Origin: Burkholderiales bacterium
GTDB taxonomy: Bacteria; Pseudomonadota; Gammaproteobacteria; Burkholderiales; Casimicrobiaceae
Direction: 5' to 3'
NCBI GenBank assembly: GCA_020851255.1
Contig: JADZDA010000037.1
Coordinates: forward strand, 1 to 42,146
DNA: 42,146 nucleotides
Positions 12,003 to 24,029 of this stretch are shown here, one piece after another. The position numbers and the translations under genes are program-made. The notes under the pieces are model-generated. The model saw nothing but the letters and a program-made list of their open reading frames with translations, had not been told where the DNA came from and did no database searches. The number at the start of each line of letters is the position of its first letter. Position 1 is the stretch's first letter.

Positions 12003-12890
12003 GTGGCGTGTTCGTTCGATTACGTTCGACCGCGGTCGCTGGAAGAATTGCTGGCGGGGTTGAGCGAGGCGCGCGCGGAGGGCGCCGTGCTGGCCGGCGG
12101 CACCGACCTGCACGTCAAGATTCGCGCAGGCAAGGCGTGTCCGCGAGTGCTGTTCGATGTGAGCGAGCTCGCGTCATGTCGCGGCATAGTCCTGGAGGAG
12201 CGCAGGTTGCGGATCGGCGCGGCCGTGCGAATGACCGAGATCGCGGAATCGGACGCGGTCCGGGCCGTCGCGCCGTCCGTCGTGAGCGCCGTGATGCAGA
12301 TGAGTTCGCGGCAGATCCGCAATCGCGCGACGCTGGGCGGCAACATCGTCACGGCGTCGCCTGCGGCCGATGCGGTCCCCCCGCTGCTGGCGGCGGATGC
12401 CGCCGTCGCGCTCGTCGGCCCCGAGGGGAAACGGGAAGTGGCGTTGTCCGAATTCCTGCTCGGGCCGGGGAAGACCGGCCTGGGGTTGGCCGAGGTGGTG
12501 GCCGAAGTGGTCGTTCCCGTCCCGGCGCGGAATCGCCGCAGCCGGTTCATCAAGGTCGGCCGGCGCAAGGCCCAGGCCATCGCCATCGTCAATCTCGCCG
12601 GGTCGATCGACCTGGAGGACGACGGCCGCGTCCGTGACATACGGATCGTCCTCGGCGCGGTCGCTCCGACGGCGATGCGTGCGCACCGCGCCGAGCACGC
12701 GCTGAGAGGGACGAGGCCGAGCGCGGAGAACCTCCGGGAAGCCGCGGCGCTCGCGGCGCAGGAATGCAGGCCGATATCCGACATCCGTGCCTCGGCGCCC
12801 GGGCGCAGGCGCCTGGCTGAAGCATGGACATTGCGGATGCTGCAGTCGATGATCGGCGAAGGGAACGAGGGTCGGGGAGCGGAACCATGA
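12003..12890 (+). CDS. Molybdenum hydroxylase FAD-binding (medium) subunit, CoxM/XdhB-like, GTG start
   Basis: FDYVRPRSLEELLAGLSEARAEGAVLAGGTDLHVKIRAG; QIRNRATLGGNIVTASPAADAVPPLLAADA. Confidence 0.94.
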   Translation: MACSFDYVRPRSLEELLAGLSEARAEGAVLAGGTDLHVKIRAGKACPRVLFDVSELASCRGIVLEERRLRIGAAVRMTEIAESDAVRAVAPSVVSAVMQMSSRQIRNRATLGGNIVTASPAADAVPPLLAADAAVALVGPEGKREVALSEFLLGPGKTGLGLAEVVAEVVVPVPARNRRSRFIKVGRRKAQAIAIVNLAGSIDLEDDGRVRDIRIVLGAVAPTAMRAHRAEHALRGTRPSAENLREAAALAAQECRPISDIRASAPGRRRLAEAWTLRMLQSMIGEGNEGRGAEP

Positions 12891-13357
12891 CGCGTCGCTG
12901 CGTGGTGTTGACGGTGAATGGCCACCGCCATTCGATCGAGGTCGACGGACATCGGAGTCTCCTGGACGTGCTGAGGGAAGACCTCGGGCTGACGGGCACG
13001 AAGAAGGGCTGCGACGCGGGAGACTGCGGCGCCTGCACGGTTCTGCTGAACGACGAACTGGTGAACGCCTGCCTGGTCCTCGGGGTCCAGGCGGACGGCG
13101 CCGAGGTCATGACGATCGAGGGCCTGGGCAGCGGGGATCACCTGCATCCATTGCAGGAAGCGTTCGTAAGGCATGGCGCGGTCCAATGCGGTTTCTGCAC
13201 ACCCGGAGTGCTGATGAGCGCCTACGCGCTCCTGCAGGAGACCCCCAGGCCCGACAAGACGCAGATCGCGGAGGCGCTGTCCGGGAATCTCTGCCGGTGC
13301 ACCGGCTACTACCAGATCGTCGACGCGATCAGCTCGGTCGTCGCCGACGAGCGTTGA
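12887..13357 (+). CDS. Molybdenum hydroxylase [2Fe-2S] (small) subunit, CoxS/XdhA-like
   Basis: GTKKGCDAGDCGACTVLLND, GAVQCGFCTPGVLMSAYALL, NLCRCTGYYQIVDAI; ATGA overlap with the upstream FAD subunit. Confidence 0.96.
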   Translation: MTRRCVVLTVNGHRHSIEVDGHRSLLDVLREDLGLTGTKKGCDAGDCGACTVLLNDELVNACLVLGVQADGAEVMTIEGLGSGDHLHPLQEAFVRHGAVQCGFCTPGVLMSAYALLQETPRPDKTQIAEALSGNLCRCTGYYQIVDAISSVVADER

Positions 13358-13383
13358 CGGCGGCGGCCGGATCGGAGCCAGCG

Positions 13384-15672
13384 ATGACTGAAGAGCGGAT
13401 CGTCGGGAAGGGAGTGGACCGGGTCGACGCGCGCGCGAAGGTGACGGGCCAGACGATCTACGCGGGCGACATCCGGCTGCAGGGAATGCACTTCGGGAAG
13501 ATCGTGTTCTCGCCGCATCCGAGAGCACGCGTGCTGGCCATCGATACCAGCGCCGCCGGGGCGATGCCCGGCGTCAGGAGAGTCATCACCGCGCGAGACC
13601 TGCCCGGGACCAACCGCTACGGATACGAGGTCGCTCACCGTCCGGTTCTCGTTTCCATCGGGGAGGAAGTCCGATACGTCGGGGATGCCGTCGCCATGGT
13701 GGTCGCCGAGACCGAGGAGATCGCGAGCCGGGCCGCGTCCGCCGTCTCGGTGCGCTACGAAGTGCTGCGGCCGCTGACATCGCCCGCCCAGGCGATGGAG
13801 TCCGGCGCTCCCCTCATCCACGAGGGGTCGCCGGGCAATCGGTGCACGCACAGGCAGTTCTCGAAAGGGGATGTCGAGTCGGGTTTCCGTGACGCCGAGG
13901 TCGTCGTCGAGGAGATTTACCAAACCCCGCGGCAGGAGCAGGCGTTTCTCGAAACGGAAGCCGGGGTGGCGTACCAGGACCAGTCAGGGGTCCTGCACGT
14001 GATGTCGTGCCTGCAGGATCCCTACGGTGTCGCCGACGATATCCACATCGCGCTGGGTGTTCCGAAATCGAAGATCCACATCAAGGGCACGCCGGTGGGC
14101 GGCGGATTCGGCGGGAAATTGAACACGACGATCCAGGTCCACCTGGCCGCGATGGCGCTGCTCGCGGGCGTGCCGGTGATGCTGGTGCTGGACCGCGAGG
14201 AATCGTTCGTGTTCCACCCCAAGCGCCACCCCGCCGAAATCCGGCTGAGGATCGGAGCCGGCCGCGACGGCGTGATCCGCGCGCTCGAGGGCAAGGTCAT
14301 CGCGGATGCCGGTCCGTACTCCGGGCGGACACCGGAAGTCGTGGGGCTGTTGATGTCGGCCCTGGTGGGCCCTTACCGGATTCCGAACATCAGCACGCAG
14401 GCGGAGGCGATCTACACGAACAACCTCGACTCGGGCGCGTTTCGCGGATTCGGAGCGCCGCAGGCGGCGATCGCGCGCGAATGCCTGATGGACCGGCTGG
14501 CGCGGACCCTCGCCATCGATCCGCTGGAGCTTCGCCGGAGGAACTTCCTGAAGGCGGGCGACCGGCCGGCCAGCGCGATGCTCGGCGACAGCCCGGTCAG
14601 CCTCGATACGCTGATCGAGCGCATCCTGGAGAAACTGGGCCCCAGGCCGAGCGTGGCGGAACACTCGAGGAAGCGGATAGGCCGCAGCATCTGCTTCGAC
14701 ATGCCGGTCTTCGACGTGGGAGCGATACCCGTGCTCGGGAAGTCGGGTGTCGGCGCCACCATCGAGGTGCAGTCGGATGGCAGCGTGACGGTCTACGCCG
14801 GCGGCACCGAACTCGGCCAGGGCATCTCGACGGTCCTCGCGCAGATCGCCGCGGAGGGCCTCGGTCTGACCATGGAATCGGTCCTGGTCGAGATGAGCGA
14901 CACGTCGACCTGCCCGCGGGCGGGCAGGACGTCGGCATCCCGACTCAGCTTCGGACTGGGAAACGCCCTGTTGCGGGCCATCGAGCCCGTGCGGAAGACC
15001 ATCGCGGCGCGCGCAGCGGCGCTGCTCGAGGCGCCTCCGGAGGACCTGGCCTTCGAAGGCGGACGGATACGCACCACGCGCGCGCCGGTCAGGTCGGTGC
15101 CGTTCGCGGACGTGGCCAGGGCCTGCTCGGAGGTGGGCGACAACCTCCGGGAGGAAGGATGGTTTCGAGCCTCCGAGGGCCGCTACATGTACGGCCACAC
15201 GTTCATGGCCGCCGCGGCCGATGTCGAGGTGGATCCGGACACCGGCGAGACGCGTGTGCTCAAGATCGTCAACGTGCTCGACATGGGGCGCATCCTCAAT
15301 CCCGTCATGGCGTACGGCCAGCTCTATGGCGGTGCGATCCAGGCGCTGGGTTATGCGCTGATGGAGGACATGACCACGTCGGACGGGTTGCCGACGAGCC
15401 CGTCGTTCGCCCAGTACATGATTCCCACCGCGTTGGATGTACCGGAGGAATTCGTCTCCGATGCGATCGAGACGCCCTACGCGGCCGGTCCGTTCGGCGC
15501 GAAGGGCATCGGCGAGGCGGCACTCAACTGCACGACCCCGACGCTGCTGAACGCGATCGCCGATGCATTGGGAACCGAGGTCAAGGCGATTCCGATCGGG
15601 CAGGAACATGTCCTGGCCGCCGCACGAGAGCGAGGGCTCTGCCGGGACACCATGGAGGAAGTCGTCCGGTAA
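13384..15672 (+). CDS. Molybdenum hydroxylase molybdopterin-binding (large) subunit, xanthine dehydrogenase family
   Basis: VGKGVDRVDARAKVTGQTIYAGDI, GGGFGGKLNTTIQVHLAAMALLAGVPV, SGAFRGFGAPQAAIARE, catalytic-Glu region GAKGIGEAALNCTTPTLLNAI. Confidence 0.95.
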   Translation: MTEERIVGKGVDRVDARAKVTGQTIYAGDIRLQGMHFGKIVFSPHPRARVLAIDTSAAGAMPGVRRVITARDLPGTNRYGYEVAHRPVLVSIGEEVRYVGDAVAMVVAETEEIASRAASAVSVRYEVLRPLTSPAQAMESGAPLIHEGSPGNRCTHRQFSKGDVESGFRDAEVVVEEIYQTPRQEQAFLETEAGVAYQDQSGVLHVMSCLQDPYGVADDIHIALGVPKSKIHIKGTPVGGGFGGKLNTTIQVHLAAMALLAGVPVMLVLDREESFVFHPKRHPAEIRLRIGAGRDGVIRALEGKVIADAGPYSGRTPEVVGLLMSALVGPYRIPNISTQAEAIYTNNLDSGAFRGFGAPQAAIARECLMDRLARTLAIDPLELRRRNFLKAGDRPASAMLGDSPVSLDTLIERILEKLGPRPSVAEHSRKRIGRSICFDMPVFDVGAIPVLGKSGVGATIEVQSDGSVTVYAGGTELGQGISTVLAQIAAEGLGLTMESVLVEMSDTSTCPRAGRTSASRLSFGLGNALLRAIEPVRKTIAARAAALLEAPPEDLAFEGGRIRTTRAPVRSVPFADVARACSEVGDNLREEGWFRASEGRYMYGHTFMAAAADVEVDPDTGETRVLKIVNVLDMGRILNPVMAYGQLYGGAIQALGYALMEDMTTSDGLPTSPSFAQYMIPTALDVPEEFVSDAIETPYAAGPFGAKGIGEAALNCTTPTLLNAIADALGTEVKAIPIGQEHVLAAARERGLCRDTMEEVVR

Positions 15673-15815
15673 CGGCGCGTCCGCGGAACGCGAAGACGAA
15701 GGTCGGATGTCCCGCCGCCGCGTGCGTCGCCTGCGGTGATCCGCCGGCCCCGTCAGACGACGAGATCCGACGACGAGGCGACCGCTCGCATGATCGAATT
15801 GCCACGGGAATCGGG

Positions 15816-16643
15816 ATGAAGGACTACGCCAGCCAGATTCTGATCGCTCCGGCCGAACTGCGCGGTCTCCTGGGGACGCCGGGATTGCAGCTGATCGACT
15901 GTCGTCCGACGGAGGCCTATGTCACGGGCCACCTGCCGGGTGCCGTGCATGCGGACCTCTACGGACTCAACCTCTGCGACTCCGATCCGGCGCCGCTGAA
16001 GGCCTTCCTGTGGATGATCGCCTACCTCTTCGGCATCAAAGGCATCGATCAGGCGCAGAACATCGTCCTCTACGACGAGACCACCGACTGGCGCGTGGCG
16101 CGCACGTGGTGGCTGCTCGATTATTTCGGTCACGATCGGGCGCGAATCCTGAACGGCGGCGTGCGGGCCTGGACAGCCGCGGGACTGCCGCTGTCCGGCG
16201 AGCCGGTGGCGCCGGTGCGCACCGTCTTCTCGCCACGACCCCGTCCGGATCGTCTCGCCTCGTACGACGAGGTGCTGGCCCGGATCGGCCAGCCGGGGAC
16301 GCGCGTGGTCGATGCGCGGAGTCGCCTGGAGTACCTGGGTCAGGACGTCCAGGCCGCACGCGGCGGTGCCATTCCGGGCGCGGTCTGGATCGACTATCTG
16401 CAGAATCTCGACGAACAGGGCGCGTTCAAGCCCGCGGCCGCGCTCGAATCCATCTACGAGGGGTCGGGAGTCCGTCGGGAAGCGGAGGTGATCACGTACT
16501 GCCAGGGCGGCTACCGGGGCGCGCATTCCTATCTCGCGCTCCGGCTCCTGGGCTATCCGAGGGTCCGCAACTACATAGGCGCCTGGAAGGAATGGGGCGA
16601 TCGACTCGAGCTGCCGATTGATGTGTCTCCGAAAGCGACGTAA
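15816..16643 (+). CDS. Two-domain sulfurtransferase (rhodanese/TST family)
   Basis: N-terminal rhodanese fold LIDCRPTEAYVTGHLPGAVHADLYG; C-terminal active-site loop VITYCQGGYRGAHSYLALRLLGYPRVRNYIGAWKEWGDR. Confidence 0.92.
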   Translation: MKDYASQILIAPAELRGLLGTPGLQLIDCRPTEAYVTGHLPGAVHADLYGLNLCDSDPAPLKAFLWMIAYLFGIKGIDQAQNIVLYDETTDWRVARTWWLLDYFGHDRARILNGGVRAWTAAGLPLSGEPVAPVRTVFSPRPRPDRLASYDEVLARIGQPGTRVVDARSRLEYLGQDVQAARGGAIPGAVWIDYLQNLDEQGAFKPAAALESIYEGSGVRREAEVITYCQGGYRGAHSYLALRLLGYPRVRNYIGAWKEWGDRLELPIDVSPKAT

Positions 16644-16680
16644 TCTAGGACCGTAACTTTCCCCGGCGAGGATTCCCATC

Positions 16681-17460
16681 ATGTTCACGATCACACCCAT
16701 GGTTGTTGCCAAAGGGCCGCAGCGCGAGAAGAGTCGCTTCACCTACATGCACGGTGCCGGTGAGAAGGTCGACATCCCGTACACGACCTGGCTGATCCAG
16801 GGGAACGGTCTCACGGCGCTGGTCGACACCGGGTGCAGCGCCGAGGACTACCGGGCCCACATCCGCAAAGGCGGCCCGCTGATGTACGCCGGCGAGAAAT
16901 TCGCCGACGTGGAGGAGATCAAGTCGCTGGCCGAGCACCTGAAGGAACGCGGCCTGACGTACGACGACATCGATCTGGTTCTGCAGACGCACGTGGACTG
17001 GGACCACTGCATGAACACGCGGCACTTCAAGAAGTCGAAGATCCTGGTCCAGCGCTCCGAGTGGGACAAGCTGCACTTCCACCCGATGTTCAAGGGCACG
17101 TACGCCCCGGGCTACATCTACGAGGAGATCGCCAAGCTCGATCTCCACCAGATCGAGGGCGACTACCACGTGACCAAGGGCCTGGATCTGCTCTACGCGC
17201 CGGGCCACAGCCCGGGCGGGCAGTCCGTGATCGTCGACACCAAGGACGGCCGTTACGTCATCGCCGGCATGTGCACGATCCACGAGAATTTCTATCCGAC
17301 CGAGGAAACCAAGCGGTCCACCGGACTCCCGGTGATACCCACCGGCTCGCACATCGACCCGATCCAGGTCTACAACAGCATGATCCGCATCCAGGAGGCG
17401 GGCGATCATGTGCTGCCCTTCCACGACTACGCGAACTTCACGATGGGAACACTCGGGTGA
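16681..17460 (+). CDS. MBL-fold hydrolase, N-acyl-homoserine lactonase-like family (variant metal motif)
   Basis: DLVLQTHVDWDHCMNTRHFKKSKILVQRSEWDKL, LYAPGHSPGGQSVIVDTKDGRYVIAGMCTIHENFYP, HVLPFHDYANF. Confidence 0.88.
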   Translation: MFTITPMVVAKGPQREKSRFTYMHGAGEKVDIPYTTWLIQGNGLTALVDTGCSAEDYRAHIRKGGPLMYAGEKFADVEEIKSLAEHLKERGLTYDDIDLVLQTHVDWDHCMNTRHFKKSKILVQRSEWDKLHFHPMFKGTYAPGYIYEEIAKLDLHQIEGDYHVTKGLDLLYAPGHSPGGQSVIVDTKDGRYVIAGMCTIHENFYPTEETKRSTGLPVIPTGSHIDPIQVYNSMIRIQEAGDHVLPFHDYANFTMGTLG

Positions 17461-17487
17461 ACCCCGCGCGCGAGGAGTCTTGACCGG

Positions 17488-17871
17488 ATGAACGCTGTCA
17501 ACCCGTCTTCGATCTGCGCACCGGCGGGCGCCTACAGCCACGGCATCGTGGCGCCCGCCGCCGGCCGGTGGCTGCACGTCTCGGGACAGATCGGCATGCT
17601 CCCGGACGGTACGATGGCCGAGGGGTTCGAGGCGCAGGCACGCGTGGCGTGGCGCAATCTGGTCGCGGTCCTCGCCGAAGCCGGAATGGGCGTCGAGCAT
17701 CTGGTGAAGATCAACTCGTATCTCGTCGAGCCCTCGCACCTGCCGCTGCTGGGGAAGGTGCGAGCGGAGTTCCAGCCTCCCACTCCGCCGGCCTCCACAC
17801 TGGTGTTCGTGAAGGCGCTCGTGCGCGCCGAATGGCTGTACGAGGTCGATGCGGTCGCCTTCCGGGCCTGA
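17488..17871 (+). CDS. RidA/YjgF/Rid family protein
   Basis: APAGAYSHGIVAPAAGRWLHVSGQIGMLPDGTMAEGFEAQARVAWRNLVAVLAEAGMGVEHLVKINSYL. Confidence 0.93.
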   Translation: MNAVNPSSICAPAGAYSHGIVAPAAGRWLHVSGQIGMLPDGTMAEGFEAQARVAWRNLVAVLAEAGMGVEHLVKINSYLVEPSHLPLLGKVRAEFQPPTPPASTLVFVKALVRAEWLYEVDAVAFRA

Positions 17872-18040
17872 GTGCGCCACGGGGATCGTGCCCCTCCAGC
17901 CTCGTCGACGGGACGACGCGCATAGCCGCCGCCGATCGCAGGCCGGCGCGCGACGAACCGGCGAAACGGGAGTTCCAGCGCTCCGGCATCGACGGCCGGA
18001 TGCGGTCTTCCATCGGTTTTTTGTCGAGGGACTAGGTGCC

Positions 18041-19024
18041 ATGAAGACACTGCGAGGGCTGCTGCTGGTGCTGGTTCTGTTCGATCTCGCCGCCGGCGCG
18101 GCCCATGCGAGCGAAGCGTCCGCTCCGTATCCGGCACGACCGATCCAGCTCGTGGTCCCCTATCCTCCGGGCGGCTCGGCCGATGTCCTGGCACGGACGT
18201 TGGGCGACTACCTCGGCAGGGCGATGAAGCAATCGATCATCGTGTCGAACAAGCCGGGAGCGGGAACCGCGATCGGGGCCCGGGCGGTTGCGCAGAGCCC
18301 GGCCGACGGCTACACGTTGATGATCGGGACGGTCAGTTCGCACGCGATGAATCCGGCTCTGTCGCGCAGCGTCGGATACGACCCCGTGAAGGACTTCACC
18401 GCCATCGCACCGCTGGCGACGATTCCATTCGTCCTGCTCGTGCATCCGAAGCTGGAGGTGCGCTCGATGGCGGAGTTGATCGACGTCGCGCGAAAGCGAT
18501 CCGGAGCGCTCAATTACGCCTCAGCGGGAAACGGGACGTCGAATCACCTCGCCGGCGAGCTGTTCAACGCGGCGACCGGCTTGCGGGTCGGCCACGTTCC
18601 GTACAAGGGCAGTGCGCCGGCGCTTAACGCGCTGCTGGCCGGCGAGGTCGAACTGATGTTCGATCTGATCGCGACGGCGGCGACGCAGGTCAAGGCCGGC
18701 AAGGCGAACGCCCTCGTGATCACGACCAAACGCCGATCGCCGCTGTTGCCGGACGTGTCGTCGGTCGACGAAGTCGGTCTGCCCACGCTCGAGCTCAGTG
18801 CCTGGTTCGGGCTGTTCGCGCCGGCGGGGATACCGGCGGACGCGAGGGAGTCGCTCGCGAGGGAGACGGCGAAGATCGTCGACTCCGAAGAGTTCCAGGG
18901 GCGGCTGCGCAACATGGGTGCGATGGGCATGGACGTGACGGCGGCCCGATTTCCGGGCTACGTGGCCGCTGAACGCGATCGCTGGGCGCAATTGATCAAG
19001 GCCGCGGCGATCGAGTCGGACTGA
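18041..19024 (+). CDS. Bug/TctC-family tripartite tricarboxylate transporter substrate-binding protein
   Basis: Signal peptide, then YPARPIQLVVPYPPGGSADVLARTLGDYLGRAMKQSIIVSNKPGAGTAIGARAVAQSPADGYTLMIG. Confidence 0.95.
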   Translation: MKTLRGLLLVLVLFDLAAGAAHASEASAPYPARPIQLVVPYPPGGSADVLARTLGDYLGRAMKQSIIVSNKPGAGTAIGARAVAQSPADGYTLMIGTVSSHAMNPALSRSVGYDPVKDFTAIAPLATIPFVLLVHPKLEVRSMAELIDVARKRSGALNYASAGNGTSNHLAGELFNAATGLRVGHVPYKGSAPALNALLAGEVELMFDLIATAATQVKAGKANALVITTKRRSPLLPDVSSVDEVGLPTLELSAWFGLFAPAGIPADARESLARETAKIVDSEEFQGRLRNMGAMGMDVTAARFPGYVAAERDRWAQLIKAAAIESD

Positions 19025-19042
19025 TTCCGGTCGGGGAATGCG

Positions 19043-20470
19043 ATGGCGAAGGATCTGCGTTCTTTCATCGACGCGCTGCGCGCCAGCCGGTCCGCGGACC
19101 TGGTGGAGATCGAGCGGCAGATCCCGCGCGATCTCTACATGACGGTGATCCAGGAGAAGCTCGCCAAGCAAGGGCGATATCCGGCGGTACTCTTCCGCAA
19201 CGTCGCCGGAAACCGCTGGCCGACGGTGACCGGCCTGTTCTCGAGCTACAGCCTGCTGGCTCGCGCGCTCGACGTCGATCCGACCGAGAAGGGGCGCGTA
19301 CTCGCCGAGTACATGAAGCGCGAGGCGAATCCGATCGCGCCGGTGTCGTTCTCGGGGAGAACGGCACCGGTGCAGGAGATCGTCATGACCGGGGACGACA
19401 TCGACCTGGACAGCCTGCCGGTCCAGCAGCACTGCGCCGGGGATTCGGGCAGGTACATCACCATCGGCTGCATGATCTGCAAGGATCCGGTGAGCGGCGT
19501 GACCAACGTCGGCACGTACAGGCACGAACTGAAGGGGCGGGCGCGCATGGGGTGCATGATGAATCCCGTGCAGCACGCGGCGACGATCCGCGGCCGGCAC
19601 CACGCCGCCGGCAACGCGATGGAAGTCGCGGTCTTCATCGGGCACCATCCGGCGTATCACATCGGCGGCGCGTCGCGCGGCCCGCTCGAGCACGACGAAT
19701 TGGCGGTCACGGGCGGATTGCTGGGGGAGCCGGTCGAGCTCGTCGCCTGCAAGACGGTCGACCTGAAGGTGCCCGCGTACGCGGAAGTGGTGATCGAAGG
19801 GCGGATCCCCCCGGGTTCGTTCGACAACGATGGCCCGTTCGCCGAATACGCGGGCTATTACGGCGCGCCGATGAACGTACCCGCCATCGAGGTCACCGCG
19901 ATCACGCGTCGCCGCGATCCGATCTGGCACGACCTGTTCCCTTCGTTCCGGGAGCACACGCAGGTGGGTGTCCTCGGACGCGAAGCGCAGCTCTACCGAC
20001 GGATCCGGGAGATCGTACCGAACCTCGGCGGGGTCCATCTGCCGCCCTCGGGCGCGAATTTCTGGCATTGCTACGTCTCGATACGCAAGCGCGCGCAGGG
20101 GGAGGGGAAGCTCGCCGGTCTGGCCGTGCTGGGTTCGAACTACGACGTGAAGCATGTGATCGTCGTTGACGACGACATCGACATCTACGACGACCAGGAG
20201 GTGCTCTGGGCGGTCGCCACGCGGGTGCAGGCGGACGTGGATTGTTCGATCGTCACCAACAGCTTCGGCGCCCACCTGGACCCGACCGCCTATGGCGAGA
20301 CGCGGAGCGAGAGGGGCCCGATGACCACCAAGGTCATCATCGATACGACTCGCCCGCTGAGCAGGCAGTTCGCGGAGCGTGTCCGGCCCGCGAAGGACCT
20401 GTGGGATTCGGTGGATCTGCGCGACTACGTCGGGGTCGGAAATCCCGGCGGAGACAACCCGGGGCGGTGA
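19043..20470 (+). CDS. UbiD-family (prenyl-FMN-dependent) decarboxylase
   Basis: KDLRSFIDALRASRSADLVEIERQIPRDLYMTVIQEKL, GTYRHELKGRARMGCMMNPVQHA, DNDGPFAEYAGYYGAPMNVPAIEVTAITRRRDPIWHDLFPS. Confidence 0.94.
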   Translation: MAKDLRSFIDALRASRSADLVEIERQIPRDLYMTVIQEKLAKQGRYPAVLFRNVAGNRWPTVTGLFSSYSLLARALDVDPTEKGRVLAEYMKREANPIAPVSFSGRTAPVQEIVMTGDDIDLDSLPVQQHCAGDSGRYITIGCMICKDPVSGVTNVGTYRHELKGRARMGCMMNPVQHAATIRGRHHAAGNAMEVAVFIGHHPAYHIGGASRGPLEHDELAVTGGLLGEPVELVACKTVDLKVPAYAEVVIEGRIPPGSFDNDGPFAEYAGYYGAPMNVPAIEVTAITRRRDPIWHDLFPSFREHTQVGVLGREAQLYRRIREIVPNLGGVHLPPSGANFWHCYVSIRKRAQGEGKLAGLAVLGSNYDVKHVIVVDDDIDIYDDQEVLWAVATRVQADVDCSIVTNSFGAHLDPTAYGETRSERGPMTTKVIIDTTRPLSRQFAERVRPAKDLWDSVDLRDYVGVGNPGGDNPGR

Positions 20471-20624
20471 GCGTCCGGGAACCGTCGCTCGCCTCTCGAC
20501 CGGTGACGCCGCAGGCGCGGCCGGCCGATGTCAGCGCATCGCGTTCCCGGATCACGCGGCGACTCCTGCGCAGCGACGGGCGACGACGCTGCCGCCGGGA
20601 GCCGTCGCGGCGGTCGCGCGGAGG

Positions 20625-23449
<2,825 letters not shown>

Positions 23450-23453
<4 letters not shown>

Positions 23454-24028
23454 GGATGGACCTCGGCGGCGAGTCGCAGCAACCGGGAGCTCAACTGGAG
23501 CCGCGCCGAGCGGGCGGCGTCGAGGTTCGCCTCGAACGCGATCCTGCCATCGGTGACGGCCAGCGCGAGCGTCGCGCCGCGTTTCGCCGCACCGGCGCCG
23601 TCGGCCACGACCAGCACCGGGGCGCCGCGCAGCGTTTCCAGCACGCGCGGCAGCTGCGCGATCGCGTTGTTCGCGACGAACACGACCTGGCAGCCGCGCA
23701 GGCCATCGGCCGGCAGGCGGCGGGTCACGGCGATCGCGCGCTCGCCCACGGCCTTGCCGTGGAGCGCGTCGAGCTCCGCGCCGAACGGATCGGCGCCGTG
23801 CACGCACAGGTGGAGCGTCGGACCGACGTCCGCCGGCCATTCGGTGAACTGCGCGAAGTTGTAGAGGAACGCGGCCTTCAGGCGGAACTCCGGCGCCTCC
23901 TGGGCGCTGACCGGCGTGTCGGACGCGACCAGCGCGAAAAGCGCGACGAGCGCGCCCAGCGCGGCCGTGCCGAACCGCCGTCGGCGGCGTGGCGCAGGCG
24001 CGCGCGACCGGGTCGTCGTCGACGGCAT
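23450..24028 (-). CDS. YfiR family (DUF4154) periplasmic protein
   Basis: [78 protein letters not shown]4154 signature. Confidence 0.93.
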
Positions 24029-24029
24029 T

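Noticed and set aside
12003-15672. Interpretation of the Mo hydroxylase as aerobic CO dehydrogenase
   Set aside because: M-S-L order fits but the large subunit lacks the AYxCSFR active-site loop.
16681-17460. Interpretation as an ordinary quorum-quenching AHL lactonase
   Set aside because: HxHxDH and the bridging Asp are both altered, and the context is catabolic, so function is left open.
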